From the NCBI GenBank assembly GCA_973895155.1, contig OZ316893.1, positions 9,300,001 to 9,364,000 of the forward strand: a DNA stretch of 64,000 nt, in the 5' to 3' direction. Positions within the stretch are counted from its first letter, which is position 1, and each line of letters opens with the position of its first letter. The stretch comes from Marsupella aquatica (taxonomy: Eukaryota > Marchantiophyta). Of the stretch, positions 49,136 through 63,366 are shown piece by piece. The notes below the pieces were generated by a model. It was not told the DNA's origin. It did not search any database and worked only from the letters and a program-made list of their open reading frames with translations. Made by a program: the position numbers and the translations under genes.

Positions 49136-52100
49136 ACGGATGCCCAGGAAGTGATGATGTTTCTCTTTTCTATTCCTCATTTGTAACTTTTGTAGCAGTC
49201 AGGGCCGACCTTAGCCAGTCGCGTGTCTCGGGCCTCTTTTAATCAATCTGTCACTGGAGCAGAGTTGTAGCCACTCTACTCCGACCTCAGCGGGCTTGAA
49301 GAGAAGTGATTATACTCTGATGTTAATATTGGCCGAGCTGTAGGCCGGGCCGCCGAGAAAGTTGTGATTTGGACCGAGAGCCAGCCTGACCCATCATAGA
49401 CGGTGGTATCCAAGGGCCTCAAGTAGAAGGTTCCTTGCAAGATGGACTAGTTGGCAGGCAGGCAGGCAGAAAGTACAGGTATTCGATCGTTGGGAGTTTT
49501 GGTCACCGAACTGGTCTATTGATGGCGGTTGTGGACACTGCGAGTACCGGCATCTGCCAGCCAGTTCGTGGAGCAGCATGGCAGTTTTTGTGAACATGTG
49601 GATTGCTGGATCTTTTGGGGACTGGCGTGATTGTGAAGATCCTACTGAGAAATTCGCTAATGCACAGTTTATGAAGCCACGACTTAAGGCGTGCTCGTCT
49701 TCTTGCTATCTCTTTCCAATTTCTGCTGTATTGGACAACAGTGGCTGGCCGGCTAGAGTTTGGCTAGGCCACCTTGTACGATATCTCGGTACCAGGTTGT
49801 CGGTACAGAAGATTTTTGGTCGACCTTGTTGAGGTAGACTCGTACCGAATTCTGGCTTTTGGCTTTAGTCGGCGGCCATTGATTGAATACCTGGTCTGAA
49901 ACATACTGAGTCGTGAATAACTCAGAAGACTTCCAAGACGTTGTACATCTTCACATGATTAGTTAGTTCGTCTTCGAAACATTGCTTGTATGTTCCGTCC
50001 AAAGCACAGCAGTTTAATTCCCGTTGTGGACGCGGGTGAAAGACTAAACCAGATGTGTTGGATGTTAGTTGGGAAATGAGTGTGATTTCGGTTGTAACAG
50101 TACACAGGAAAATACTCCTTCCCCCATCGGATATATAATTCGACGACAGTTCAAGATACTTTATATAATGCTCGTTGATGCCAGTCTTATTTTATGCATG
50201 GTAAGCTAAATGTCCCTCTGGGACTCTTATTTTATTCCCTTAGTGGTATTGGTCAGCGTGGAAGCACAACCTACCCTCTCTTGACGCAGCCGTTTTGTCA
50301 ACTGAAACTTTTATTGAGGACTGCTATGAGCAGATGGACAACACACCGAGCATGCAGCCTATTTCGTTCTCGTTCCCGACCCCGGAGTTCTGTATTTCCT
50401 TTTGATAGGAGGAGACGCCAGGAACCATCAATTCTCGTCTTTCATGAATCCCGAAGCATCACTTTGGCTTTGAAGCAGCTGCCTTTTATAGGCATTTGTC
50501 GATGTTCTATGGCTTTTTCCCTTCGTTTCTATATGTTGGTGGGGCGGAAATTAGGGCTTCCTCTACCCACATCTCGTTATGTGCCCTTACGGGTGCTCCT
50601 CCTGAGGGAGTGGATAATTCCGGGCTTACCATGTTACATTAATAGCACCTTTGCTGAGTACTGTTTCATGAAGCTGATACCTGACCTATCATCCAAACCT
50701 GATTGATGGACGGTATGGAACAATCACGTTAAGTCCAAATTCCCGTGAAGGGGTGTGTATAGTTGTTGTCGAGACTGTCGAAGCGACAGACCCAATTTGT
50801 TTTTCTGTCATGTTCATTTCATTGGATGACTTTGTTCTCCAATCTCCGTCAGTCCGTCAGGCACGAGAAAAGCGCCTTCACTGCCTTGCCCTTGGCGTGA
50901 GTGCCGGAGGTATCTTTAAAGCTGACATTGATGGATTTGACAGGCTGGTCTCATCAGGTTGATGCGAAAAACCTTTACAATATGCTCGGTGTGGTCTATG
51001 TCCGAAAAGTGCGCCTGAATTGTCTTTTCGGACCGCGCCGGACTGACTGGAAAAGTCTTTCATAGCCTTTAATAGTATTCCGCCATAGGGTCCACCGTCG
51101 GCACTCGGCAGATCGGGCTCATCTACAAATCTCGTGCCATGGAAATCTTCGTTACCCAATCACAGCGCGAAATGGCATTTCGAGTTATCAATTCCTCTGC
51201 TGGTGGACCCTTCCTTGTCTTGCACTAATCGCTGCCGAGAGGACGCTCATCGATTGGAAAACGCGCCATCATCTCACAGCCTTCAGATCGGAAATGCTCT
51301 CTTTTAGGCTGCGTGGCTCAGGCTACCTACTCTACAATATTATCGACTCGACATCTGCGAAGCTACAATTCGCTCTTCTGGAAGAACTTCCGCCTATTGA
51401 GGGGGAGTTGCGTGCTCGTTGTCTCTCGTCACCTCTGCTCATCATGTCAACGGCGTCATGAACGCACGAGGCCGAGCCCGACTTCTCGAATATAGATTAT
51501 ATAAGCATTCTGTGGATAGGACGGAGAAAAAGCCGGACTACCGAAAGTGCACTTTATGGGCCTGGCCGTGCCAAATATGGAATTGACATCTGCGAAGTGA
51601 CGATTCGTTCTTCCTGAGGGAGAAGTTTCGTCTGAACGATCCAGGGAGAGTGTATTAGGTAAGCCGTGTAAGGGCCTCGACGAATCATACCAAGTATTGA
51701 ACTCCAATTGTCCCCCCTACGACATTAGCTGCCCACGATTTGCCTGCAGGTTAGCGGTCGTCCCAAATAATTTTAGCCGATGATTATCCAGTAAATTAGC
51801 CCTCTTGCTAAACACGAATCTTACCCAATGTTTGAGTCCAATTCTCTGCCAGTATAACAGGAGCCGGTGATTTTGCAATAACTTACCCGTCGTCAATGAA
51901 AAATCTTACATTATGCCACTCCACTTCTCTCCTCCAGGTTGTGTACTTATTGATTTAAAAATAATAATTGAGATTTATCATGAGTACTTATTGATTTAAA
52001 GTGTCATATAAGATGTGTATTTATTGATTTAAAGAAAATAATTGAGATTTATCATGAGTGATATCCTACAACATATATGTCATGTCATAATTAAATATTA

Positions 52101-53644
52101 AAATGTGGTAATATATAATATGAATCTATATATTTTAAGAAAATAATAAATTTTACCATGATATGAAGTGATATAGTACGCCGTATATGTCATAGTTTGA
52201 TGACAGGACCAACCTGCTTCCTGATTACTGAGGTCCTCTCCAAAACACATGTGTCAAAGTCAGATTCAGCCATTCCCGTTTATTAGCCACGGACATGACA
52301 TCTAAGGGTAGTACAGTACCTGTCTTCTGGGACGAAAGAATCACCAAAAACATTTCATTCCTCTCATTGAACAGAAGCTTACGAGTGACTGAGCAAAACA
52401 GTCAAAAACTGAATGTTCTATCCTCCAAAGCTGTCTTCACATTGGTTGTGGTGACTGTAACTATGGCCGACCCGGGAGGCTCATTTTCTCCCTGAGTTTT
52501 TCTTTTTTGTATGATTTTGTATCGTATTGGCCCTTTTTTTGATAAAGAGGGTTTGTTTTGGTAAGCCATGTCACTCATCTTGAATCCCTTCATAGACAAC
52601 TAACATTGCGTCCATTACATCGTCATGATTGTGTCAATTTAGAAGATACCCTTGCTCCAGGCCTTTGGGTCCGTTCCATGTTCACCGTATTTGCTCATAT
52701 TATTAATTTTGAAACAGATTAAGCCAGATTTGGTCACTTCGGCCATATACCAAATGTATTAAGTAGGACCTGTTTATTGACTTTAGAATTGTTCACAATT
52801 CAAATTAAGTTTGTCCATACATACATTGAAAGATCATATCCCAACATTTATGTGTTTCCATTTTGTCTTACTTTAAATACTTGTACATATATATGTCACA
52901 TTGCAAAATAACCAAAAACTCCAACGAGAGGCATAGAGATCAAAGGCCCAATGAAGAGGAGACCACAAGAGGAAAACCCCACTGACCAAAGAGTGAAAAT
53001 CGCAAAGGCCTTACAGGACCAAAGGAACTAAAGCCCTCTAACTTGAGCATCAACCTGACAAGCATAGTAGAGTTCCAAAGTAAACCACATAGGGAGGTCA
53101 CAAAGATGAAATTTGCCTATAGACTCCAAACCAACAACCTCAGCCCTATGAAATATATAGCAAATGCCTGAGTACTCTGCACTGTAATATACATCCATTA
53201 GGGGTCAAACCTCAAAGTTGATGGACTTTACATTTAGTTAAGCTTACTCAGATAGGAAAAGTTAAAGACTACCAGATTTATAACCCATAACTTTTTCCCA
53301 TAAAGATTTGTCAAAGGCTAGTGAAAAAAACCTTTTACATATTTAACACATGAAAAAGCTACGACTCACCCTATTGTCTAAAAAAGGCATTGAGGATATA
53401 AATGGGGTCCGGATAAGGCCTCTGCTTAAACAAAAGATGACACTTGCTCACAAAAAATGGTCAAAAGATAGGGTACAGATCTCAAAGACCTAGTCCTACA
53501 CAAGCAGGCTTGGGAAAGCAAGGAGCTACATACGAGAGCCATGAGGAGCAAGTGGAACTTTCTGAACAATTATTTAGCCAACATAAAGTATTGATAGGGC
53601 AATACTTGGCCATACCAGGATAACATCTTTCCACATCTCAAGAG
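49136..53644. other. 3' flank of the CONSTANS-like gene and intergenic DNA
   Basis: No further gene is recognised. The longest open frame (50194-50706, plus, 170 codons) has no motif and reads like low-constraint DNA. Diverged repeats of about 60 bp share GACATCTGCGAAG at about 51350 and 51585. AT-rich repeats with TACTTATTGATTTAAA and GAGATTTATCATGAGT occur at 51955-52060. Confidence 0.5.
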
Positions 53645-53925
53645 TTATCTAAACTCCTGTAAAAGTTATGGGAGCGGATCTTTGACTACCGTAAAGAAAG
53701 CTCGCGGGCTCAACACTTAACCAATAACCTTAACACCTTTCTGTTACTTTAGACGCAAATCCAGAAAGCAACAATTGAAGGTGTGTACTTTGCACCTGAC
53801 ATGGTGAGTGTCTACTGCGTTTGAGGTGGCAGCTGACCAAGCCAATAAAGGGAATTTGATATATGCGATGAGACTGAGATGAGGCGGAAACTCCTGCCTT
53901 ATGGGGTGGGTCAGTGCTACCTCAT
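53645..53925 (-). repeat. Dispersed repeat, copy 2 (inverted relative to 15091-15385)
   Basis: Read on the minus strand it gives CCATAAGGCAGGAGTT, then GGTTAAGTGTTGAGCCCGC, then CCCATAACTTTTACAG, as in copy 1. The opposite orientation 38 kb away marks a dispersed family rather than a segmental duplication. Confidence 0.7.
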
Positions 53926-56900
53926 TACCATAGTTACATGATGGACCATTAATTGTAGCTTTTGACCTCAACCCAACTTTGAGATGCTCTAATGCGGGGT
54001 AACCACAGTCAAACTTTTCCTTTACCCACCACTACTAATGCCTTCATTTGGCCACTATTGTACGGAGACAGATGTTGCCTGTGGGTTTCATTGCAGCACC
54101 TAGAATGGAGGAACTGGGGCCCATCAAACATAGAGACCTCTCTTGCATGTGTGAGGTCCTTAGTTTTCTGGCCCTCAACAGAAGCATGCTCATCCTGGAC
54201 CATGCTAAATATTTGATCTTGTAATAATATGTAAGTGGATAAATAATGAGAGTAGAACTAGAATCGTGACTAGAATAGATATTAAGTAGAAATGGAATAA
54301 AATAATATGAGTAGGGCACATGCAAAGCTAGAAAAGCACATAGTGAGTGACCAATGAAACTTACAGTCAAGTGTGCTACCAGGTGTGCACTTATTAATTC
54401 AATGTGCCTTATTAATTACTCTCATTTCAATAAAAAGCATAATTTTAGGAAAGAAAGCCAAGAGAGGAACGTGAGACACAATCTGTTCACATTGTTTAGA
54501 ATCATTTCTCTCTTTCATAAGACTTAAAAACTTTGCTCAATTGGTATAAATTAAAGTCACTGGTGAATCTAAGAGATAACAAAGATTAAAATTAAGAGGG
54601 CTGCCTAAAATGAGTTCAAAATTCTCTAAGATACCAACAATTAAAGAGGTCCAAAAATTAATTAAGAATATATATGATACAAAGGATGCTCCTTGATAAG
54701 GCACATTGAAATAAAAATACATGACACAAAAAATATGAATACGATAAAAATCTGAAAAGTGGATTTGCCGTATAGCAGCTCTATTAGGTTTCACTATAAA
54801 CTAACATAAGAAAATGTATCAAAGATCACAAGATTCACAAGATTTGTTTTTAACTTCTCTTATGTTTCTGTCAATTGCATACTAGCGACCACTTCTTGCA
54901 TGGCCCTTTAACTTGGATGTTCTATATAAGAGGTTCACTTTTACTTGTCTGTTATCAAAAAATCACTCAAAGTTTTACTTACATTAATAACCTAGTTACG
55001 GAAAATATTATGAAAACAATGCCCTCAAAACTTGGGGTACCGCCCTCATTTTTCAAGGCATTATATATTATCACAATGCCCTCTACCCAGGACATTATCC
55101 CTTCATTACTATGTTTGAATGTTCCAGGTTTTTCAGGAGTGTAAGATTCCAAATTTAGAGTTTAGCAAATTACTCCAACCAGCAGCACATCTCTTCCCTC
55201 AACCTCTTCAATTTCTCTAATTTATTACTCTTCAAAATTTCCAGTTTAGCAAAGGAAGTTAACTTTGAACTAGGAATCATTCTCGGCAGTGGCTGTTTTT
55301 ATCAAGGAATAGAGTGACAGGGACAAGATCTCTGGTTTGGAGAGAAGGCAAAATTGAAACAATATACAAACTTTCAGGGCAATGAGCCAAGTGCACATAA
55401 TACTCACAAACATCTATGCATGCCGGGGAAGAGAGACTGTACAATGTTGTACTCCCGATTCACAAACATGAAAACTTCAACAACAAAATGAGATAGGTGA
55501 CAATAGTAGTAAGTCCCATTATCAGCTCAGACCTATATAGCCTGTTCACCCTAGTACATGCCTAGTTTGATTTATTTAAGAGAATTGAAACACTCCTCAT
55601 AAGAGTTCATGTGAGGAGAATTTTTAATTTAACTAGTTTATGAAAAACAAGTATTGAAAGTGATTATAAGAAAGTTCATGAAAATCATGATTACAGTATT
55701 GTAAGAAAAATGCATTAATTTGACGGTACTAGTCAATGTACCTGTATAGGTACAGTACTTTAGGATCCAAAGAGAAGAGAGTTAACTTTGTCCTTTTTAA
55801 ATTTTCTGCTCTATTTGGTGGGGCTCTCTATTTAGGTGAATCATGTTGATCAATAAACCATGAACAATGTCAGCTTTATAACCAATGGCATATAGTATGC
55901 ACTCATCAATTATCAGAATACTAGTTGCTTGGTTGAAGGGTCTAGCTACCTTTTCATGCAAGTAAGGAAATATGCCCCTCAAAATGATAAGTAAAATATA
56001 GGGAACCTGATAAAGGCTAAGGAAATGAAAAAAATTAAAGGGGCTGCCAAAATGACTAAATATTAAATATATAGTACATGGCTAAAGCATGGACTAGGTC
56101 AAATTAAGATAAAATACATTGCAATTAATTTGAATGAGACAAGATAGTCCCATCACTAGCTAAGACCGATAAGGTGGATACGTTGGCTTTGAGAGTTACA
56201 AAAGAAAGCACTTGTGTCAATATGATGATGGGTCAGGTTCAGGGCCCTAATAAGAGCGTTCCCACTGGTGCCTTGTAAAGTCACTTGCCATTGCCCAAAA
56301 TGGTGACTCTTTGGGCTTACCATTGCCTGCCCAGGTTCCTCCCCTGGAAGTGTTAGTACCCCACCGGTTTAAAAACTTGTACTTGATTCTTGAAGCATGT
56401 CTTATTACTTAGGCACACATGCCAGTGCTCTTAATTATGGACCCCATGAGAGGTCCCTTCCAAAATTCCTGGCACCGAAGCATGCCACGTCAACAACAAC
56501 CGAACAAACAAGACTTGTCAATTTTGTGAATCAAACTTACAGTTTTCATTTGTGTTTGCATCAATTTGGGTGTAAATTTTGGGACGCCATGCTGTAAAAA
56601 GAAATGTAAAAAATTAGAAATGCAAAGAGCAAGACGGGTAAAACTGTCACTATGTAACCATTTTAGTTACGTATCCAATTTTAAAAAGTAATTAAACTCA
56701 AAGATTTAAAAAATATTTTTCATATAATAAGCAATGACTAATAACTAACTTGATAACTTCCTTGTTAAGGAGTAATTGGCACATGGAGTAAGATTTATAG
56801 TGTTTTGCAATTCATGCAAATTGCCATCTATGGTCGGAACTTGAACTCAATGAATTGATACAATTCATTTGATCAGATATTGATCTGGTTTCCAATGGAC

Positions 56901-59834
56901 TTACCACGGATTGACTATTGACTCTCGTAGGTTGAGAATTTGGTTGCATGTAATGAAAAGGCCTGATTTTGACAACTGCTTGTGATATAACCATGCTTCG
57001 ACTTTGGCTTGCAAAGCAAAGTATTCATGTGGCAGTTGAAAAAATGTCAAACTGCTCAGGCCATGGCTGAATGGGTCCACAATGATTTTGTGAGAAAATC
57101 TAATCTAAACAATGCAAGCTGTAAAATCTATCATATTTGTCCAACACAACATGACTACCAGCTTCTCTTCCAAATCAGACTTCTCTCTTCTGAAAGCTTA
57201 GGCGCTACCCTTCTCCATTTGGTGAATAGTTGCGTCAAGGTTATGAGGCTATCAACCTCTAATTCAAAACTTGCCAAAGTCAGACTTCAATGAAATCTCT
57301 AAAATTTTCCAATTATTTGAAAGTACATTGACAAATCAAGTGACAAATATTCTAAAAAGAGGACTCAGCTACTAGAGAGCTTAGGGTTCCTTGTTGAGAA
57401 AAGCAAATTTCTCAATTGATCTGGAGAAAGTAGTCTTCTCAACTCTGAGTGCCCAGGGCAATTTAGTGTTCAAATATAGTGTCATCCAATGCCCAAATCA
57501 ACTGACGTAAACAAAACTGTGCCTTGGGTTTATTAATTAATGTTCTAAAATTAGTGAAAATATCTCATAGATCTTAAGTGTTTTAATGTGTGCTAGCAGA
57601 GCATTATGGACCATATTAGCCTCTCAAAACTCAAGCTAAATGCCCTTATTTTCCTGGTCATTATGAAGAAGATTGCAAAATCACATTTGTATGAGGTAAT
57701 TTCTCCTATACTTTCATTAAAATTTGTCAAACTATCTCATCATTATAATCTGTGATACTAAACCATTTTGGACCATAATAGCCTCTCACAACTTGAGTTA
57801 AAGCTAATATTACATACATTCTTTTTACTCAAAAAAGGCCTAAAAAATATAATTAGGGGGTCCACGAACTAATTAGGAGTATCTGCAGCCCAATTCCTTT
57901 ACTAAAACTGCCAGAAAGATATCAAGAAAATGCAAAAATCTCAAGACGAGACAATTACAAAGATGTCAAAGGAGAGTCAAAGATGTTTAAGACAAGGCAA
58001 AGATATCAAGGAAAGGCAAGGAACAGCAAATGAGGTAGGCCAGAAAGCTATCAAGGCATGTTATGTGAGGTTGTGGCCATAGTGTCAAGCTCAAGCCAAG
58101 AACTGCAGGTGAGGCAAGGAAGTTGCTACATCTGAATATGTGTCAATGTGGCCATATTGTTGTTATGACCATGCGATCAATGCCCATGCTAGTTAATTGT
58201 GTTCTAAAGAATGGAAAAATTAATTGTCTTACCAACTTATGTATAGAGCAGTAAGCAAGATCAAGCAAAGGACCAAAAAATAACACAAGTGTTGTTACAA
58301 TTGGGTAAAATCACTCAAACTATTAACCCTCTCCCTGGCTTTTTTGTTGCAAAAAATGTAAAGGGAGGTAAAGGATTGTAAGTGCCAAAGTTTTGGATAA
58401 TCAACACCTTAAACATTAAAAAACATTACTACTTTTAACCCATTGCTTTATGGAGTCTTTTGGGAGTGTTCTCAAATTTGATATTAAAAACTTCTATAAT
58501 TCTTCTCATTTTCAAAATTGGATTAAAAATGACACTAATCTTTTTCAACAAAACTTGTTAAGTCTTTTGCCTCATCAAATAAAATAACTCCTCATTTATT
58601 TGTGAGCCAATGGGGTTGGAAGAAAAAGTGAGAACCTCAGCATTTTTGGGCAGGTGCGGTTTGGCTCATGGCAGCTTGCCTGAGCAGAAAGTTGAGGTGT
58701 ATGGGTAGATCTGACTGTGCTAAAAATGTTTTTTTATTAAGGGCCAGGATTCACTCCCGCTTGGTTGGTAAGCTGACAAAAGATGAAAGTTGGGGTTGGG
58801 GGGATAGGGTATTCCAGTGTTTGATGGACCCAACTCCGAACATTTTGAATCTAGTAATGTCTTTTTCCAGGGCATTATGCTAATTTCTTTCCATGGAGCC
58901 AACTCAGCCTGGTGACCTTCTGTTTAGGGCATTGTGGATGGTAACACCCCCAAAACTAGAGAAACATCATGATGGACAAACGACAGAGCCCCCAAATAGT
59001 TTTCTTTCCCAACAACCTCAAATACACCACCTAATCCTCTTTCATATTAACAACACATTACCTGATATCATATTGGACCTGAATCAAGTGCGACTCGAGC
59101 GGCCCAGAAGAAAGTTGGTAAGAGCTTGGGCCTAGGCACATCAAGTCTGCAAATAAATCCTCTCGTTGAAACACTTACAACCATAGCTACTGAGTAGAGT
59201 CTCAACAGATCCCCGCGCTTGTCCTTACACATTGTTCCAGACTGGCATTAAATGAAACAAGTCAAGAGGCCAACAGTCAAACTGGTTCCTGCGATGATTC
59301 TGTTGTTGGGCCAATTCGGTGAAGCTTTGAACACACTAGTCCACATATCCCAGAATGCTTCCCAACCTAAGGATACAGCAAAATATAAACTACACCTATC
59401 CTTTTTACTGAACTCCCAACAATTCCCCGAACCCTACCAGAAAATATGCTGAACAATTCCCCGAACCCTACCAGAAAGTATGCTGTACTGCTTACGAATT
59501 CGGTGACATTTACAATACAAGCTTCCTTTACAGCTTGATTTCAATAGATCCAAACATTCCCTGCCTACCTGGAAGACTGACTGGTAAAATTCTCGTTAAG
59601 AGTGGTGAGCCTAAATTTAAGATCCAAATTTGAGCATAAATTCATGGCAGCAGAGTAAGTGTAACTACATCGCATTTTCAGATGGATGCAATGGTTTTAT
59701 TGGGGTTTTCGATCCTCCTGGACTGGTAGGACGGAAACCAATCATCCCTAAGCAATCGTCGAGACATAGTGATTTCCATTTCCCAACACCCGAAGTCCAT
59801 CGAGAAAGACAAATCTCGAAAGATGATAAGCACT
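53926..59834. other. AT-rich intergenic DNA, no recognised gene
   Basis: I see no gene in this stretch; open frames are below about 110 codons and lack motifs. It probably contains decayed transposons. The 34-bp tandem pair at 59418-59485 is listed separately. The last 200 bases should include the 3' UTR of the lyase gene. Confidence 0.5.
59418..59485 (+). repeat. 34-bp tandem duplication
   Basis: AACAATTCCCCGAACCCTAC plus CAGAAAATATGCTG at 59418-59451 is repeated at 59452-59485 with one substitution. It is recent and non-coding. Confidence 0.9.
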
Positions 59835-62800
59835 TCAGCAAGTCCCATCCATGTAGGCCACGAGGATGTCACCAACGGCGCCCCTGTCAGGCATTTTGGC
59901 AGCAGCCCCATAGATAGGTGCCATACCATCTTCAAACTGCCCAGGATTTTCCCTCACCTGCACCACATGCCACCTCTTCTTATTCAGCGACCCAGAAAGA
60001 CCAAGTTAAAACCACTCTGTCAACAGAAAGAATACTCCAAATATGCCAGCCTAGCCAGCAATACTACCAGTAATTCATGTTGATCTCGTGTGCCTCTGTA
60101 AATCGAAAAGCCAGAAATTGCGTCTACACTCCCAGGGACTTACAATTTTAACGGCATCAGTCAGATCCTCCAAAAATTCATCCACCACTTCAACGTGCTG
60201 CAAAGTGACGCAGATATGTATGCTGCATTCGTCAAGTGAAAACATCTAGTGAGTTCATCAAAAGCAAAAAATTACGCATTTGGAAGAGACTAAATAATAA
60301 TCGGCACAGCAGCTGTGCTCAAGCCTTTTGGCTCACAAAGGAGCGTGAACAAAGAACCACAGACCTGGCCGGCCTCTGTAGAGCATTAAGACTCCACCCT
60401 CTTGACGCCATCACGTCGTTCACTTTATATATGTCCACTTCAGTTGATCCGAAAGCAACCACCGTCATTTCTGGCCTCCCTAACACGTACAGTCCTGGAA
60501 TGTGGCTGACCCTGCATCACACCATCCAAGCGGGAGGAGAAAGTTACACGTCGCTCTCCAAAATCGTTGGGTGCCCACGAAGTATATCCGTTGGATGCGG
60601 AACAGGGAGCACGAATCGTCAGGAATCCGGCTATAATATAGTAACTGGAAAACTTCACGAGGGGTACACATCTAGAAGTTGAGCATCTGAGTACCCTTTC
60701 TGGATCTTTATCGATGAATCCATAACCTTCCGTACAGCAAGCAAGTACCCTGAGAAGAGAAAGTAAAGTCTGATAAGTAAGAAACGATGAAAATTAACTT
60801 TGAACATGGAGACTCAGCCAAGGGATCGCGACTCCTGCTGTCCTCGTCTTTCAAGACCCCAGTGCAAAATTAGTGAACTAGTTAGAATTATCCCTCGAGA
60901 AACAGAGTAACGAAGAGTAGGATGACATCCTTTAATGACCCATCGGAGAACAGCACACCTTCTTCACCGAGCGCCATCATAGCAGCCCAAGCTCCGGCAA
61001 TCAATCCACCAGATCTGCTTCCTGCCATCGATGGTGAGATGTACAAACCGCCTGACCAATCCGTAACTGCAATTCCAGTCATTTGAGTTGGTGAGAAGGG
61101 GGATCAAATATGTGGATTACCACAACACTGTTATGCAAAACCAGAGACGAGGGAGTAGTTTGGATATGCAAACCAAACGTATCATGTTCCGGTAAAAACT
61201 GATAGTCACATCCAGTTCGTTCAAAGCAACAAATAATTTCATCGAAATCCTCTCAAGCAAAAGAAAATTACAAAGTGGCAAGATTAGTTGAAAAATGCCA
61301 TGCGCGTGGGACTGTAAAGGGAGCACATAATTATGAATGGTTTGTTAAGATACAATTTACAAATAAAACCTTCCAAAGTTGAACAAAGATATTGAGGAAT
61401 TTTATGAAACAACGGAAAACAATTTGAGGAAGTTCGACTCCTTGTTGAGTTGTACAAGCTGACAACTCACCAGCAACGAATTGATGCTGTTCGAAGTGTG
61501 TGGAAATCATCCATATGACAACGCAATCGAGAAGCCATCCAGGTAATGTCATGAAAAGCAACAAAAGAAAAGTATCAGGTAAAAGTAATACTTTCAACGC
61601 CAAACGGGCATCTGAGTCTTTTAGATATGCCTCGATCACGTTCATAAGGCTGACCAAAAATCGCAAAGAAACACGAATTTCTGGATAATTATAGAATGGA
61701 AAAGACGTACAGAAACAATCTAGCATGACTTATTGGATCTGCTGGAATACTCCGGGCTTGACAGAAATTTACAAGCCCTACACCAACGTGACGGGACAGT
61801 TCCTGAATTTCACTTTGTTTGCGAGAACTTGGACAAAAAAGAAGAGTACCCTGCGAATCTCATGATTCCTATAAAGCACAACGCTTGTTCCTTTCGGACC
61901 AAGACCGTACTTATGCACGTCAACGGACATCGATGTAACTCCAGGCAATGCGAAATCAAATGCTGGTAATGGATATCTGCATAAAGCCAAGTAAAGGTCA
62001 CGAAACTAATAACTTAATTTAACAACAAAAGGAAAAGGAAAAGATATCCTTACTCTTGATTGCATCTTCGAATACTGGCGATAGATGTAGATGAAAAGGA
62101 AGCCGACGGAAGAGGCATACATACCCAAGTTTTCGTGCAAATGGAAGAACGAAACCCCCGAGACAAAGATCCACGTGCAAACCAACGCGTTTCTTGAGTG
62201 CCAAAGCGCTTAGGTCCTAGTCACACAGTACGCAAGTCATAATCCCCCGCGAAAGAAGGTCATTCAGAACTACCAAAGCAAGTTCTTGTAATCCTAAAAT
62301 GCCATTATCAACTTGCTTTAAAAGGAAAACGTTAAATAGGTAGAGATTATACCTCTATAGAGTCTATCACCCCGTGCGGGAAACCTGGAGCAGAACCAAC
62401 AACCTGCCAGTGCAAACACACACAGTTCAAACAATGATGTACAGCAAACAAATAGAGTCACTCGCTACTGTGGTGTTTGTTCGAGTAAAGTTGAAATATC
62501 AATGCTACCAGCTTACCATGATTGTGTGCCTGTTGATCAGCTTCTTAACAGCCTTTACATCCACCTTAAGGTCCTCTCCAACCGGGGCTCGTCGTACTGT
62601 GATTTTGAAATATTGTGCAGCCTTCTCGTAAGCCGAATGTGCAGACACTGCTACGACACTACAATTCAAACCCATCACTTTGACAGGTTCCAAGTGAAAA
62701 ACAATGCGTCGTCAACATATCAACGAAATCTATATCGGTGTGCGAATTCATATGTCAGAGTTCATACGTTGATGCATCCCGTATTGTAACGGGGAAAAGG

Positions 62801-63366
62801 ATTACATCAGAAGCTTAAAAGACATTCGGAATGTTCCGCATAATACCAACTAAGGATTCCATTGCACAAATGCTAAGACAATAAACCCAATTCGACAAGA
62901 AAAAACTGCAACATAAAATATTCCAAACAGCCGAAATTCCTTCAAAGGTCTGCAGAGCCTCACATCTCAGGCTTGGTGACACCCCGTGTGGCCTTCATGT
63001 AATCACGTGTCGTCTTGACGGCCATAAGGATACTTTCAGTGCCGCCTGAAGTCATGTTGCCACACACCTGACCTCCTGATGCACTATGTTTGCTACCAAA
63101 CAATGCTGCAGTCATTGCAACCACCTCAGCTTCAAAACGCGTTATGCTTGGAAACACGTCTGGATGTAACGGATTAGTGTGTGCAAAGCTGCAGGACGAG
63201 GAGAACAACAATAAACAGAAGGCAATTGGTAAGAGTTCGGAGGACATATGAGTAGTATCAGGATTGACGACAGTGCTGCATATTACGTGAAGAATTAGTG
63301 ACTTACAGAGAGTAGGCCTCGTTAACTAGAGAAAAATGCCCCTCGGTCTCACTCCCACCAATGTAT
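59835..63366 (-). CDS. DPL1: Sphingosine-1-phosphate lyase, 3' twelve exons (5' end outside window)
   Basis: Exons on the minus strand: 63366-63307, 63188-62964, 62658-62517, 62403-62353, 62216-62125, 61976-61850, 61486-61471, 61066-60959, 60749-60695, 60511-60365, 60222-60144 and 59957-59835 (TGA). All have GT donors and AG acceptors and the phases agree throughout. About 406 residues match plant DPL1 colinearly: [80 protein letters not shown] (PLP-binding Lys), [36 protein letters not shown]. The enzyme cleaves long-chain base 1-phosphates to a fatty aldehyde and phosphoethanolamine, at the ER. Roughly 130 N-terminal residues, including the membrane anchor, must lie beyond 64000. One difference from Arabidopsis is VVAV where IIPE precedes SGHSAY. 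No break is seen, so the gene looks functional. Confidence 0.95.
61471..61486 (-). other. DPL1: 16-nt micro-exon of the sphingosine-1-phosphate lyase gene
   Basis: The lyase sequence between EIRR and TDWSGG needs the residues HQFVA plus one base. They are found only here, as 16 nt flanked by AACAG and GTGAGT. Taking it in restores both the frame (phase 0 to phase 1) and the conserved HQFVAVT motif. Confidence 0.9.

Noticed and set aside
50194-50706. 170-codon plus-strand frame
   Set aside because: It is the longest intergenic frame but has no recognisable domain, and alternative frames read equally well; insufficient support.
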